The notes under the pieces: model-generated
Database searches by the model: none
What the model was told of the DNA's origin: nothing
The model's input: only the letters and a program-made list of their open reading frames with translations
From: DASUFH01 sp036274645
GTDB lineage: Bacteria > Acidobacteriota > Terriglobia > 20CM-2-55-15
NCBI GenBank assembly: GCA_036274645.1
Contig: DASUFH010000275.1
Coordinates: 1 to 14,795 of the forward strand
Direction: 5' to 3'
Length of the DNA stretch: 14,795 nt
Position numbers and translations under genes: made by a program
Shown: positions 3,890 to 11,751 of the stretch, in pieces
Layout: each line of letters opens with the position of its first letter
Numbering within the stretch: position 1 is the first letter of the stretch

Positions 3890-5755
3890 CTATTCTTTGT
3901 CGAAGGAGTTGGCCGTTTTCACGCCGCTCAGGGTTTCTGCATATGATCGTATCCCTTTAAACAGCGATTCGGCAATCTGCTGACGATAGGCGGGGGTTTT
4001 GACGGACCGTTCTTCCTGCGGATTACTGATGAATCCGACTTCGGCCAGAATCGAAGGCATGTTGGCGCCAATCAGAACCACGAACGACGCTTCCTTCACT
4101 CCCCTGTCGGGACCGGAACCTTTGCGTTCGGCCATGGCCTTCTGGATATGGCCCGCTAACTCACGCGATTCCTTCGCCTTGTCGTTCATCATCATTTTCT
4201 TGATGATGTCCTGGAGATCGTGGATCGACGCCTGGGAAGACGCGTTTTCGCGGGACGCCAGTTCCAGCGCTTCGCGAGACGAGGGCGTGTAGTTCAGATA
4301 GAAGGTCTCCACGCCGCGCGCGGAAGCCACGTTGCTGGAATTCGCGTGAATGGAAATAAACAGGTCCGCCTGACTCTGGTTCGCGATGGCCGTGCGGGCC
4401 TCCAGCGGAATAAAGACATCGTCATCCCGGGTCAGCACCACCTCGGCGCCCAGTTCCGTTTCAACCAGCGCTTTCAGGCGGCGGGAAATATCCAGAGCCA
4501 GGTCCTTTTCCGTATAGCCTGTTGGCCCGATGGTACCGGTATCGTTTCCGCCGTGACCGGGATCGATGACCACTTTCGCAATCTTGAGCCCCAGACTCCG
4601 GACGAGCGACGTGCCTCCCCGATCGTTCGGCTTGGCCGGCGTCGGAACGGGCCCACCCGTGACGCGCGCCGTTGCGGCGATCGGCGTCGGAGTGGTCTGC
4701 GCTGCGACAGGGGCGGAAGGGCCAGGCGTAACGGCGGGTGGCACAGCAGCGGTAACGGCTGGAGCAGAGGCCACCGCTGCAGCAGCAGGGGCCGCAGCAG
4801 GAACCGGCGGCGGGACAGCTGCCGCAATCACCTGCGCCGGACGCGCCGGAACCGGGACACCCGTCAATGGCGTAACGTCGATGCTGGGGGGCGGCGCCGG
4901 AGCATTGGGGTTTTCACTTGTCCGGGAAAGCGCCACCGCGCCGCGTCCCAACACATCGATGATCAGCCGGTCGGGATCCCGTAACGTAAACGATGTAACC
5001 TTCTCGACCTTCCCGAGGTCGAGCACCACCCGCACCGTCGTGTTGTCGAACTGACCGACGCGAATCTGCTGCAACAGGTTCGAATGCACCTGCCACTGCC
5101 TGGTGAGCAGGTCCCTGTTCAGTCTCGTCTGGGACAGGTCTACATAAAACCGGTCGGGCGATTGCAGCAGCTCCTGGAGATACCGGAATTCGCCGCTGAC
5201 ATCGATGACCACTCGATATGAATTCGGCGCCTCGAAATACCGGACGTTTTCAACCATGACAACTGTTTTTTCGGACGGCTTTTCCGACGCCCTCTCCGTC
5301 GTCAGCGCCACGGGAACCGGATCACCCGTTTTTTCCGCAGCTTTCTCCGCAGGCGCTTCCGGAGCGTCCCGCCCGCTCAGCAAACGCTCGATATCCTTCT
5401 CGGCTTGCGTCTTGAACGGTGTCTGCGGGTAATCATGCACCATGAACCGGAGCGTCTTTACAGCGTCGGATGGATCCTGGATAGCCTCGTACAGTCGCGC
5501 TACCGCCAGAAGGGCGTCATCGGCGTAGGGGGTGTGCGGCGTAATCAGGTAGACGCGCTGATACGCTTCGATAATTCTCAGATAGTCGGCGCGCTTCCGG
5601 CTGGACGCTGCTCGATCATTCAGCGCGGATTCCATTTTCTGCGCGGACTGGAAAGCGGCCCTGGACTGATCGAGCAACGAACTCTGAGCGGGCGCGGCCA
5701 CAAGCGTCACGGCGCACATCAGCCCCCAGATTAATGTTTCGCACGCTCGACGCAT
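3890..5755 (-). CDS. N-acetylmuramoyl-L-alanine amidase (TPR-like, AMIN and Amidase_3 domains)
   Basis: This zinc amidase cleaves the amide bond between N-acetylmuramic acid and the stem peptide of periplasmic peptidoglycan, as in daughter-cell separation. From the ATG at 5755 it has 621 residues. It has a signal peptide (1-24), a helical tetratricopeptide-like region (about 27-128), an AMIN domain (about 167-272) for envelope targeting, a Pro/Ala/Val-rich linker (about 280-375), and an Amidase_3 domain (about 393-608). The expected zinc and catalytic residues are present: His401 in DPGHGG, Glu416 in GYTEKD, His470 in SIHANS and Glu572 in LAEVGFISN. An insert at about 495-545 resembles the regulatory blocking helix of AmiC-type enzymes. 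An upstream in-frame start would overlap the transglycosylase gene. The chosen ATG leaves a seven-base gap and precedes a good signal peptide. The N-terminal TPR-like region is unusual for enterobacterial AmiC. Confidence 0.93.
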   Translation of the reverse strand: MRRACETLIWGLMCAVTLVAAPAQSSLLDQSRAAFQSAQKMESALNDRAASSRKRADYLRIIEAYQRVYLITPHTPYADDALLAVARLYEAIQDPSDAVKTLRFMVHDYPQTPFKTQAEKDIERLLSGRDAPEAPAEKAAEKTGDPVPVALTTERASEKPSEKTVVMVENVRYFEAPNSYRVVIDVSGEFRYLQELLQSPDRFYVDLSQTRLNRDLLTRQWQVHSNLLQQIRVGQFDNTTVRVVLDLGKVEKVTSFTLRDPDRLIIDVLGRGAVALSRTSENPNAPAPPPSIDVTPLTGVPVPARPAQVIAAAVPPPVPAAAPAAAAVASAPAVTAAVPPAVTPGPSAPVAAQTTPTPIAATARVTGGPVPTPAKPNDRGGTSLVRSLGLKIAKVVIDPGHGGNDTGTIGPTGYTEKDLALDISRRLKALVETELGAEVVLTRDDDVFIPLEARTAIANQSQADLFISIHANSSNVASARGVETFYLNYTPSSREALELASRENASSQASIHDLQDIIKKMMMNDKAKESRELAGHIQKAMAERKGSGPDRGVKEASFVVLIGANMPSILAEVGFISNPQEERSVKTPAYRQQIAESLFKGIRSYAETLSGVKTANSFDKE

Positions 5756-5762
5756 TGAAGGT

Positions 5763-6656
5763 TTAGTCCACGTTGGAAAAGAGCGGCACACCGCGTTGAT
5801 CGATCTTCTGGTAGATACGCGGCGCCTCGGGCTCGACCACAGCCACGGGCTGAGCCACGGCCACCGCCGGCGCCGCGCTCTGAGGCGCCGGCTTATCCGT
5901 TACCGAAACATTCAGCGCCGTCACGCTCTGCCCGGTCGGGAGAGCAGGCGCAAGGGGTATTTCCAGAGGCAGCAGCAGCGCGGACTTCTTCGTATAGACC
6001 GACCGAATCCTTCGCACGTAGTTCCGTGTCTCGTCGTATGGGGGAACGCGGCCCAACCGCTCCACGATTCCCTCTCCCGCATTGTAAGCCGCCAGAGACA
6101 GATCGATGTTTCCTTCGAACTTCTCGAGAAGGAACTTCAGGTAACGCACACCGCCATCGATGTTTTCACGAGCGTCGAAAAAGTTCTCAACCCCGAATCG
6201 GCTCCCGGTCGCCGGGACGAGTTGCATCAATCCTCGCGCGCCCTTATTCGACACGGCCATGGGATTGTAATTCGATTCCACGCGAATGACCGCGGACACC
6301 AGGTCGGGATCGACACCATGTCTGAGAGATATCGCCTTCACCAACGCTTCAATATCCGCGCCGGAATAGACAATGGCCCCGACCACAGTCTCGGACCGGG
6401 CTGAAGAAGAAAGGGCGCGCACCGCATCCTGCAACGTTCCGGACACAGCCATTGTCCCGACGACCGGACCCGATGGAGGGATTGTCATTTTAACGACCGG
6501 AGGCGCGGGCGCCGGGTTATCCACGATGTTGTTAGTATAAACAAGCCTGCCCTGAGCGCTAAGGCGCGCCTCGATCACCTGGGCTGCCGCCACACGAGGG
6601 AATATGCCGTACGCCAGAGCGCAAACGGCAAAAATTGTCGGCAATTTCCCGTTCAT
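5763..6656 (-). CDS. Lytic transglycosylase, Slt family (297 aa)
   Basis: The enzyme cleaves the MurNAc-GlcNAc bond of peptidoglycan with 1,6-anhydro product formation. From the ATG at 6656 there is a signal peptide (residues 1-25, ending VAAA-Q), a linker, and an SLT domain at about 100-220. The hallmarks are AVIRVES with catalytic Glu127, then NKGARGLMQLVPAT, then AAYNAGEG and NYVRRI. The last 20 residues (IYQKIDQRGVPLFSNVD) resemble a fragment of a DUF4124-like motif. A Pro/Ala/Val-rich stretch joins the two. A TTG at 6671 could extend the N-terminus by five residues, but the ATG gives a cleaner signal peptide. It lies 21 bases after alaS and seven bases before the amidase on the same strand, so the two hydrolases of the septal wall are probably co-expressed. 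Confidence 0.92.
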   Translation of the reverse strand: MNGKLPTIFAVCALAYGIFPRVAAAQVIEARLSAQGRLVYTNNIVDNPAPAPPVVKMTIPPSGPVVGTMAVSGTLQDAVRALSSSARSETVVGAIVYSGADIEALVKAISLRHGVDPDLVSAVIRVESNYNPMAVSNKGARGLMQLVPATGSRFGVENFFDARENIDGGVRYLKFLLEKFEGNIDLSLAAYNAGEGIVERLGRVPPYDETRNYVRRIRSVYTKKSALLLPLEIPLAPALPTGQSVTALNVSVTDKPAPQSAAPAVAVAQPVAVVEPEAPRIYQKIDQRGVPLFSNVD

Positions 6657-6677
6657 AAAGCCACAACCCAAAGTGGT

Positions 6678-9320
6678 TTAAGAAGCTATACCGGCCACGA
6701 TATTGTACACAGCCTGTAAAGCCTCATCTAATTTACCGGCGTCTTTGCCGCCCGCCTGGGCAAAATCCGGGCGACCGCCGCCGCTTCCCCCGACCAGCAG
6801 GGCCACTTCCTTGACGATTTTTCCGGCATGAAAGCGGCGCTGCAAATCGGGCGAAACGACCGAAACCAAAGAGACTTTGCCCTGGGCGGCAGACCCGAGC
6901 ACCACGACACCCGACCCCAGCCGGGCCGCCGTTGTCTCGGCCAGTTCCCGCAGGACCGGGCCCTCCACGTCGTCGACCCGGCTGGCCACGACCGAGACGT
7001 CCTTGACGCTGTTCCTGCCCGCCAGAATGCCGTCCAGCAACCCGGTGGCCGATTTTCGTTTCGCAGCCTCCAGTTCGTTTTCCAGTTGCCGCTGCCGCTC
7101 GAGCAGACGCTCGATGGCGCCCGTAATCTCCTGGCGCGGCGACCGGAGGATCTGGGAAACACCGCGCAGCATCTCCTCGTCCTCCTCGAGGCGGGAATAG
7201 GCGCCAAACCCCGTGACGGCTTCAATACGGCGCACTCCGGCAGCGACGCTGGTCTCGCCGACGATCTTGAACAGTCCGACGTCACCCGTCATATGGGTGT
7301 GGGTTCCACCGCACAGTTCCATGCTGACGCCCGAGATGGCCACGACCCGAACCTGTTGAGCGTACTTCTCACCGAAAAAGGCCAGAGCGCCGCGTGAAAT
7401 GGCCTCTTCCAGCCCCAGCACATCGGTTTCGACCCTCATGTTCGAGAAGACAATCCGGTTGATGCGCTCTTCGATCTCCTGAATTTCGCGCGGAGTCAAC
7501 GGCGCAAAATGCGTGTAGTCGAAACGCATCCGGTCGGGCGCCACGAGCGACCCGGCCTGCTTTACATGCGGCCCAACCGTGGCGCGAAGCGCAGCGTGAA
7601 GCAGATGGGTACCCGTGTGATTGGCCGCAATCCGCCGGCGGCGTTCGGCGTCGACAACCGCCTTGACCTCTTCCCCGGCGCCGAGCGCGCCGAACTCCAT
7701 CCGGACCTTGTGAACGATTACGCCGCGGACCGGCGCATACGTGTCCACAACACGCGCCGCGCCGCGTGGACCGGTCATCGAGCCGGTATCTCCAACCTGA
7801 CCGCCGGATTCGGCGTAGAACGGGGTGTGGTCCAGCACGATCTCGGCCGTCTGGCCGGCGCCTTCAACGCTTTCGACCGGAGCGCCGTCTTTGTAGATGG
7901 CCCGAACCCGGCCGGCTGCTTCAACAGCCTCATAGCCCAGAAAGGTCGTTCCACCGGAATCCAGCAGCTTCTTGAACTCAGGCCGCGCCGTGTCTTCCCC
8001 GCCCTTCCAGCTCTGTCGCGCGCGTTCACGCTGCTTTTCCAGTTCGATTTCGAAACCCGCGAGATCGAGCTTCATGCCGCGTTCATCGGCAAGTTCGGTG
8101 GTGAAATCGAGAGGGAAACCGAACGTGTCGTACAGCTTGAAGATCTCGACACCCGGAACCGTGTCTTTGCCGGCTTTCGTCAGATCGGCCATCACCTGAG
8201 TGAGGCGCTCCACACCGGTTGTCGCCATCGAAGCAAATCGATCTTCTTCGGCGCGAATGACCCGCGCGATGTAGTCCCGCGTGGTGGCCAGTTCCGGATA
8301 CACGTCCTGCATGCGCTCCACGACAAATCCGGAAAGGCTGTCCAGAAACGGGCCCTTGAAACCCAACAGCGAGCCCTGCCGGATTCCGCGGCGCATGATC
8401 TTCCGCAACACGTAGCCGCGGCCTTCGTTCGAAGGAATCACGCCGTCGCCAATCAGAAACGTGGTTGCGCGCACATGGTCGGCAATCACACGCAGCGAAG
8501 TATCGGATTTCGAGGCAGCGCCGTAAGTCACTCCGAGAATTTCGGCCGCGTGATCGATGATCGGACGGAGCAGGTCCGTATCGAAGTTGCTCAGCTTGCC
8601 CTGAAGCACCGCGGCCAGTCTTTCGAGCCCCATACCGGTGTCAATCGATGGCCGCGGCAGCGGCGCGAGAGCGCCGGACTTGTCGCGGTTGAACTGCATG
8701 AACACCAGATTCCAGATCTCGACATAGCGGCCACATTCACACGGAAACACGCAATTGGCGTGGCCGGCCTCACTGGCTTCGGGTCCAAGATCGTAGTGAA
8801 TCTCCGAACACGGGCCACAGGGACCGACGTCGCCCATCTGCCAGAAGTTGTCTTTTTCGTCCATGCGGACGATGCGGTCGCGCGGCACGCCGATCTGAGT
8901 CGCCCAGATGTTTTCCGCTTCCTGATCCTCGTTGAAAACCGTGACCCAGAGCCGCTTCGGCGAAAGGCCGAATTCCTTCGTCAGCAGGGTCCAGGCATAG
9001 TCGATGGCCTCGTTCTTGAAATAGGCGCCGAAAGAAAAATTGCCGAGCATCTCGAAAAACGTGTGATGACGCCGGGTGCGTCCCACGGTATCGAGGTCGT
9101 TGTGTTTACCTCCAGCGCGAACACACTTCTGGCATGTTGCTGCGGTGCGATAAGGGCGTTCCTCTCTCCCGAGAAACACATCCTTGAACTGGTTCATGCC
9201 GGCGTTCGTGAACAGGAGCGTGGGATCCTCCGCTGGAATCAGCGAAGAGCTTTTGACGACGGTGTGTCCGTGGTCCGCAAAGAAGCTGAGGAAACGCCGT
9301 CGGATGTCGCTACTGTTCAT
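6678..9320 (-). CDS. alaS: Alanyl-tRNA synthetase
   Basis: AlaS charges tRNA-Ala with alanine in the cytoplasm and hydrolyses mischarged Ser- or Gly-tRNA-Ala. From the ATG at 9320 it has 880 residues, typical for bacteria. The class II catalytic core occupies the N-terminal part (FTNAGMNQFKDVFLG at 37-51, and GRTRRHHTFFEMLGNFSFG at 80-98), followed by the tRNA-recognition region. The editing domain carries His568-x3-His572 (HTGTH) and Cys670-x3-His674 (CGGTH). The C-Ala/DHHA1 domain ends with LLVGGSGGGRPDFAQAGGKD. An upstream in-frame start would add 27 residues of non-conserved sequence overlapping recX. The chosen ATG gives the usual N-terminus and an 11-base overlap with the recX 3' end. 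All expected motifs are intact. Confidence 0.98.
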   Translation of the reverse strand: MNSSDIRRRFLSFFADHGHTVVKSSSLIPAEDPTLLFTNAGMNQFKDVFLGREERPYRTAATCQKCVRAGGKHNDLDTVGRTRRHHTFFEMLGNFSFGAYFKNEAIDYAWTLLTKEFGLSPKRLWVTVFNEDQEAENIWATQIGVPRDRIVRMDEKDNFWQMGDVGPCGPCSEIHYDLGPEASEAGHANCVFPCECGRYVEIWNLVFMQFNRDKSGALAPLPRPSIDTGMGLERLAAVLQGKLSNFDTDLLRPIIDHAAEILGVTYGAASKSDTSLRVIADHVRATTFLIGDGVIPSNEGRGYVLRKIMRRGIRQGSLLGFKGPFLDSLSGFVVERMQDVYPELATTRDYIARVIRAEEDRFASMATTGVERLTQVMADLTKAGKDTVPGVEIFKLYDTFGFPLDFTTELADERGMKLDLAGFEIELEKQRERARQSWKGGEDTARPEFKKLLDSGGTTFLGYEAVEAAGRVRAIYKDGAPVESVEGAGQTAEIVLDHTPFYAESGGQVGDTGSMTGPRGAARVVDTYAPVRGVIVHKVRMEFGALGAGEEVKAVVDAERRRRIAANHTGTHLLHAALRATVGPHVKQAGSLVAPDRMRFDYTHFAPLTPREIQEIEERINRIVFSNMRVETDVLGLEEAISRGALAFFGEKYAQQVRVVAISGVSMELCGGTHTHMTGDVGLFKIVGETSVAAGVRRIEAVTGFGAYSRLEEDEEMLRGVSQILRSPRQEITGAIERLLERQRQLENELEAAKRKSATGLLDGILAGRNSVKDVSVVASRVDDVEGPVLRELAETTAARLGSGVVVLGSAAQGKVSLVSVVSPDLQRRFHAGKIVKEVALLVGGSGGGRPDFAQAGGKDAGKLDEALQAVYNIVAGIAS

Positions 9321-9747
9321 GAAACCGTTCCAATTCCTCTCGTATCTCGTCTTCCGGGTATCCCAGGCGGGCCAGCGCTCGAGCCAGGCGGGCGGCGTCA
9401 CGGGAAGAAAAAGGCGCCTGGATATTCCGGTCCATCATTGTAGCCGTCAGGACATCTTTTAGCGAAGGGCGGTTTTCGGCTGTTTGCCCGATTGCCGCCT
9501 CCACAATTTCGACGTCGACGCCACGCCGGGTAAGTTCCTCGCGCAGGCGCGCCGCGCTCATGGTGGTCCGGCGCGCGATGAAGTTTTCGGCGAATCTCCG
9601 GTCGTTGATGGCGCCCTGCCGCTTCAGCGCGTCGATCGCGGACGCGGGATCCGCGTGGAAGCGCGCGCGCAGTTTCGCCGCAAGTTCCGCGGCCGTGTGG
9701 TCGCGCGCGGCGAGCAGCTTGAGCGCCTTGAGATAGATTTCATCCAT
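9310..9747 (-). CDS. recX: Regulatory protein RecX
   Basis: RecX binds RecA and its filaments and modulates recombination and the SOS response. The product is 145 residues from the ATG at 9747 (152 from an in-frame GTG at 9768), a usual length. It shows the repeated three-helix pattern of the family: LKLLAARDHTAAELAAKL, then GAINDRRFAENFIARR, then REELTRRGV, with a C-terminal repeat ending in EIREELERF. Neither start has a convincing Shine-Dalgarno sequence. The 3' end overlaps alaS by 11 bases in another frame, so expression of the two is probably coupled. recA is not in the window, although the order recA-recX-alaS is common in bacteria. The gene is divergent from lptE with under 60 bases between starts. 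Confidence 0.88.
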   Translation of the reverse strand: MDEIYLKALKLLAARDHTAAELAAKLRARFHADPASAIDALKRQGAINDRRFAENFIARRTTMSAARLREELTRRGVDVEIVEAAIGQTAENRPSLKDVLTATMMDRNIQAPFSSRDAARLARALARLGYPEDEIREELERFHEQ

Positions 9748-9805
9748 ATCTGGGGCGAAGAGATTCACCCGGCGGGGCGGGCAATCTGGGCTATCCTAAC
9801 AGGTC

Positions 9806-10318
9806 ATGCGACACGGTCGATGGGCCATTCTCTGCGTCTGGTTTGCGCTTCAGGGCTGCGGCTATCACCTGGCGTCGCAGAAGTACGCGGGCGGGACGGG
9901 CAAGACGATCTCAATCCCGACGTTCACCAACCTGACAACGAACTACCGGATCGAACAGCGCATCACCGAGGCCGTACGCCGCGAATTCATCGAGCGCACG
10001 CGATTCAAGGTAACCCCGCAACCGGATGGAGATCTGGTCGTCACCGGAATCGTCCGCGCCTTCGCGGCCTCCCCGATTTTCTTCGATGAACGCGGACGGG
10101 CGTCCGCCTACAACATCGGCGTCGATCTGGGCGTGGTCATCAAGGATGCAAAGACGGGCGCGGTTGTCCTCGAAAACGAACACTGGGGATTCAACGAACC
10201 GTTCGAACTGGCGCGGGTCTCGGAAGATTTCGTCCCGGAAGACTCCGCCGCCATGGAACGACTGGCGCGGCGCTTCGCTTCGGCGGTTGTCGCTTCGCTG
10301 CTTCAGACGAATCCATGA
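9806..10318 (+). CDS. lptE: LPS-assembly lipoprotein LptE
   Basis: LptE is the outer-membrane lipoprotein that plugs and assembles LptD, the channel inserting lipopolysaccharide into the outer leaflet. The 170-residue product has a short signal sequence with a lipobox ALQGC (lipidated Cys18), then GYHLA, the hallmark just after the cysteine in this family. The body contains ISIPTFTNLTTNYRIEQRITEAVRREFIE-type strands and helix (given here as its key residues 36-64) and a C-terminal helix with MERLARRFASAVVASLL. The start codon is supported by the signal peptide. Its stop overlaps the holA start as ATGA, so the two are coupled. The presence of LptE indicates a diderm host with LPS. Related secretin-pilot-like lipoproteins are a less likely alternative. 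Confidence 0.85.
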   Translation: MRHGRWAILCVWFALQGCGYHLASQKYAGGTGKTISIPTFTNLTTNYRIEQRITEAVRREFIERTRFKVTPQPDGDLVVTGIVRAFAASPIFFDERGRASAYNIGVDLGVVIKDAKTGAVVLENEHWGFNEPFELARVSEDFVPEDSAAMERLARRFASAVVASLLQTNP

Positions 10319-11277
10319 AATTCCCTGAATTCGAGAAGTACCGGCCCGACCCTTCCCGCAACGTCTTCGTCTTTGTGTGCGCGGACGAGTTCCTCATCCA
10401 GGAATCCCGTGGAGTCTGGCCGAGGCTCTTCGGCGGAAGCTGGGTCATCGACAAGATGCACGCCAAGGAGTTTGAAGCAATCGAATCCAGCCGCCTGGCC
10501 GACGACGCCCGCACGCCATCGCTCTTCTCCGAAAGCAAAGCCTATATCGTGGCTCGCGCCGACAAGCTGACGAAGGGGCGGGTCGAAGACCTGGCGGATC
10601 TCGCGAACGTGCCGCAGTCTTCGATCAAAGTGATTCTCTCCGTGGAAGACGGCAAAGGCGCGCAGGGACTGGCGGCTTTTCCGCGTGTGAGTATTGACCC
10701 GATCACGCCCGCAGACGCCGCGCGATGGGTCGTTGAAAGATACAAGGTCGCTCCGGACCTCGCGCGCTACGTCGTCGAGCACGTCGGAAGCGAACTGTAT
10801 ACCCTCTATAACGAGATGGAGAAACTGCGGACCTACGCGGGATCCGAAAGGCCGCTGGAAACCCGGGATGTCGACGCCGTGATCCTGCGATCCGAACGGT
10901 TCGGGCCCTGGGAGTTGGACGACGCGATTCTGGCGCGCAGCTACGCCAGGTCGGTGCGTCTCGTGGGCGCCATGATCGAGGAGGGCGAGGAGCCGCTGTT
11001 GATCCTGGCCAAGATCGCGCGCGTCTGGCGTCAGGTGTTCGTGAGTAAAGGCCTGGCGGGCCGGGTCGGAGCGGCCGAACTGGCGGCCGTGGCCGGCGCT
11101 CCGTCTTTCAAGGGCGCGGAAATTGCCGCCGCCTGCCGCCGGTACGAATGGAAACGGCTGGCGCAGGGCTTTCGCGCGATCCTGGCGGCGGACCGCGCGT
11201 TCAAGAGCTCCAATCCCAACCCGGAGATCTACTTCGACGTCATGCTATGGAAGCTGATGGACGGAAAGAGCGCGTAG
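10315..11277 (+). CDS. holA: DNA polymerase III subunit delta
   Basis: The delta subunit opens the beta sliding clamp inside the clamp-loader complex. The 320-residue product has the expected length and order. There is an N-terminal Rossmann-like region with VFVCADEFLIQES (about 20-32), matching the family's GDE-FLI motif, and a truncated AAA+-like core with SRLADDARTPSLFSESKAYIV-type residues (about 60-82). Next comes a small helical domain with YVVEHVGSELYTLYNEMEKL, then a C-terminal helical collar domain (about 200-320). Like other delta subunits it lacks Walker A and B ATPase motifs. The start overlaps the lptE stop (ATGA), and lptE-holA adjacency is common in Gram-negative genomes, supporting both assignments. 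It converges with rpsT, with 45 bases between stops. Confidence 0.9.
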   Translation: MKFPEFEKYRPDPSRNVFVFVCADEFLIQESRGVWPRLFGGSWVIDKMHAKEFEAIESSRLADDARTPSLFSESKAYIVARADKLTKGRVEDLADLANVPQSSIKVILSVEDGKGAQGLAAFPRVSIDPITPADAARWVVERYKVAPDLARYVVEHVGSELYTLYNEMEKLRTYAGSERPLETRDVDAVILRSERFGPWELDDAILARSYARSVRLVGAMIEEGEEPLLILAKIARVWRQVFVSKGLAGRVGAAELAAVAGAPSFKGAEIAAACRRYEWKRLAQGFRAILAADRAFKSSNPNPEIYFDVMLWKLMDGKSA

Positions 11278-11322
11278 ACTCCCGGCCCGCGACCACCGTA
11301 GCGCTGGCACGGGCCTGGCGGC

Positions 11323-11595
11323 CTAGCTGGCGGCCGGAATCGCGTTGACGGACTTGTTCAGGCGGGCCTTGTGCCGGCTGGCGGTATTCTTCTTGATCAC
11401 GCCTTTCTGGACCGACTTGTCGATCGCGCTGAACGTCTCGGGCAACAGCGCCTTCGCATCGGCGGACTTACCCGCGCCGATCGCCGTCTTCAACTTCCTC
11501 AACTGCGTTTTCAACTTGTGCCGGTTCGCCTGGTTATTCGCCTTCTTTTTCAGGCTCTGGCGATGACGCTTCAATGCGGACGCATGGTTTGCCAT
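11323..11595 (-). CDS. rpsT: 30S ribosomal protein S20
   Basis: S20 binds 16S rRNA in the body of the small ribosomal subunit. From the ATG at 11595 the product is 90 residues, beginning MANHASALKRHRQSLKKKA, the standard S20 N-terminus. It is very basic and helical throughout, with the expected KTQLRKLKTAI and GVIKKNTASRHKARL segments. The frame is open for 30 codons further upstream, but that part is not S20-like. The chosen ATG is preceded by a purine-rich Shine-Dalgarno (GGAGAGGAGAG). It is convergent with holA. No canonical intrinsic terminator with a T-run is visible after its stop. A TATCAT hexamer lies upstream, but no matching -35 was found, so its promoter is not assigned. Confidence 0.97.
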   Translation of the reverse strand: MANHASALKRHRQSLKKKANNQANRHKLKTQLRKLKTAIGAGKSADAKALLPETFSAIDKSVQKGVIKKNTASRHKARLNKSVNAIPAAS

Positions 11596-11685
11596 GAACT
11601 CTCCTCTCCGAATACAAGCCGAATATGATAACAGAGTTCCGGGTGTCCACCGCGCAGTTTTGCTGGATGCCGATTTCAAGATCAT

Positions 11686-11704
11686 GGGCGGTCATAGACC
11701 GCCC
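11686..11704. repeat. REP-like palindrome between rpsT and the glycosyltransferase gene
   Basis: GGGCGGTC (11686-11693) and GACCGCCC (11697-11704) form a perfect 8-bp inverted repeat around ATA, followed by CTACA. Palindromes of this kind recur in many environmental bacterial genomes as intergenic REP-like elements, sometimes mobilised by RAYT (IS200-like) transposases. Only one copy is in this window, so membership in a family is from memory. It may also stabilise or end the upstream minus-strand message, although it has no T-tract. Confidence 0.55.
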
Positions 11705-11751
11705 CTACAGCAGACGGGAACGGGGGGCGCTCTCTGTCCCCAACCCCCAAT

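Noticed and set aside
7509..9443. A 644-codon plus-strand open frame opposite alaS
   Set aside because: It is a mirror of the alaS codon pattern in GC-rich DNA. It has no family resemblance, and alaS motifs on the other strand are complete.
9769..9805. TATCCT at 9792-9797 as a promoter for lptE
   Set aside because: No -35 hexamer is present at 16-18 bp, and the distance to the ATG would leave only a few bases of leader.
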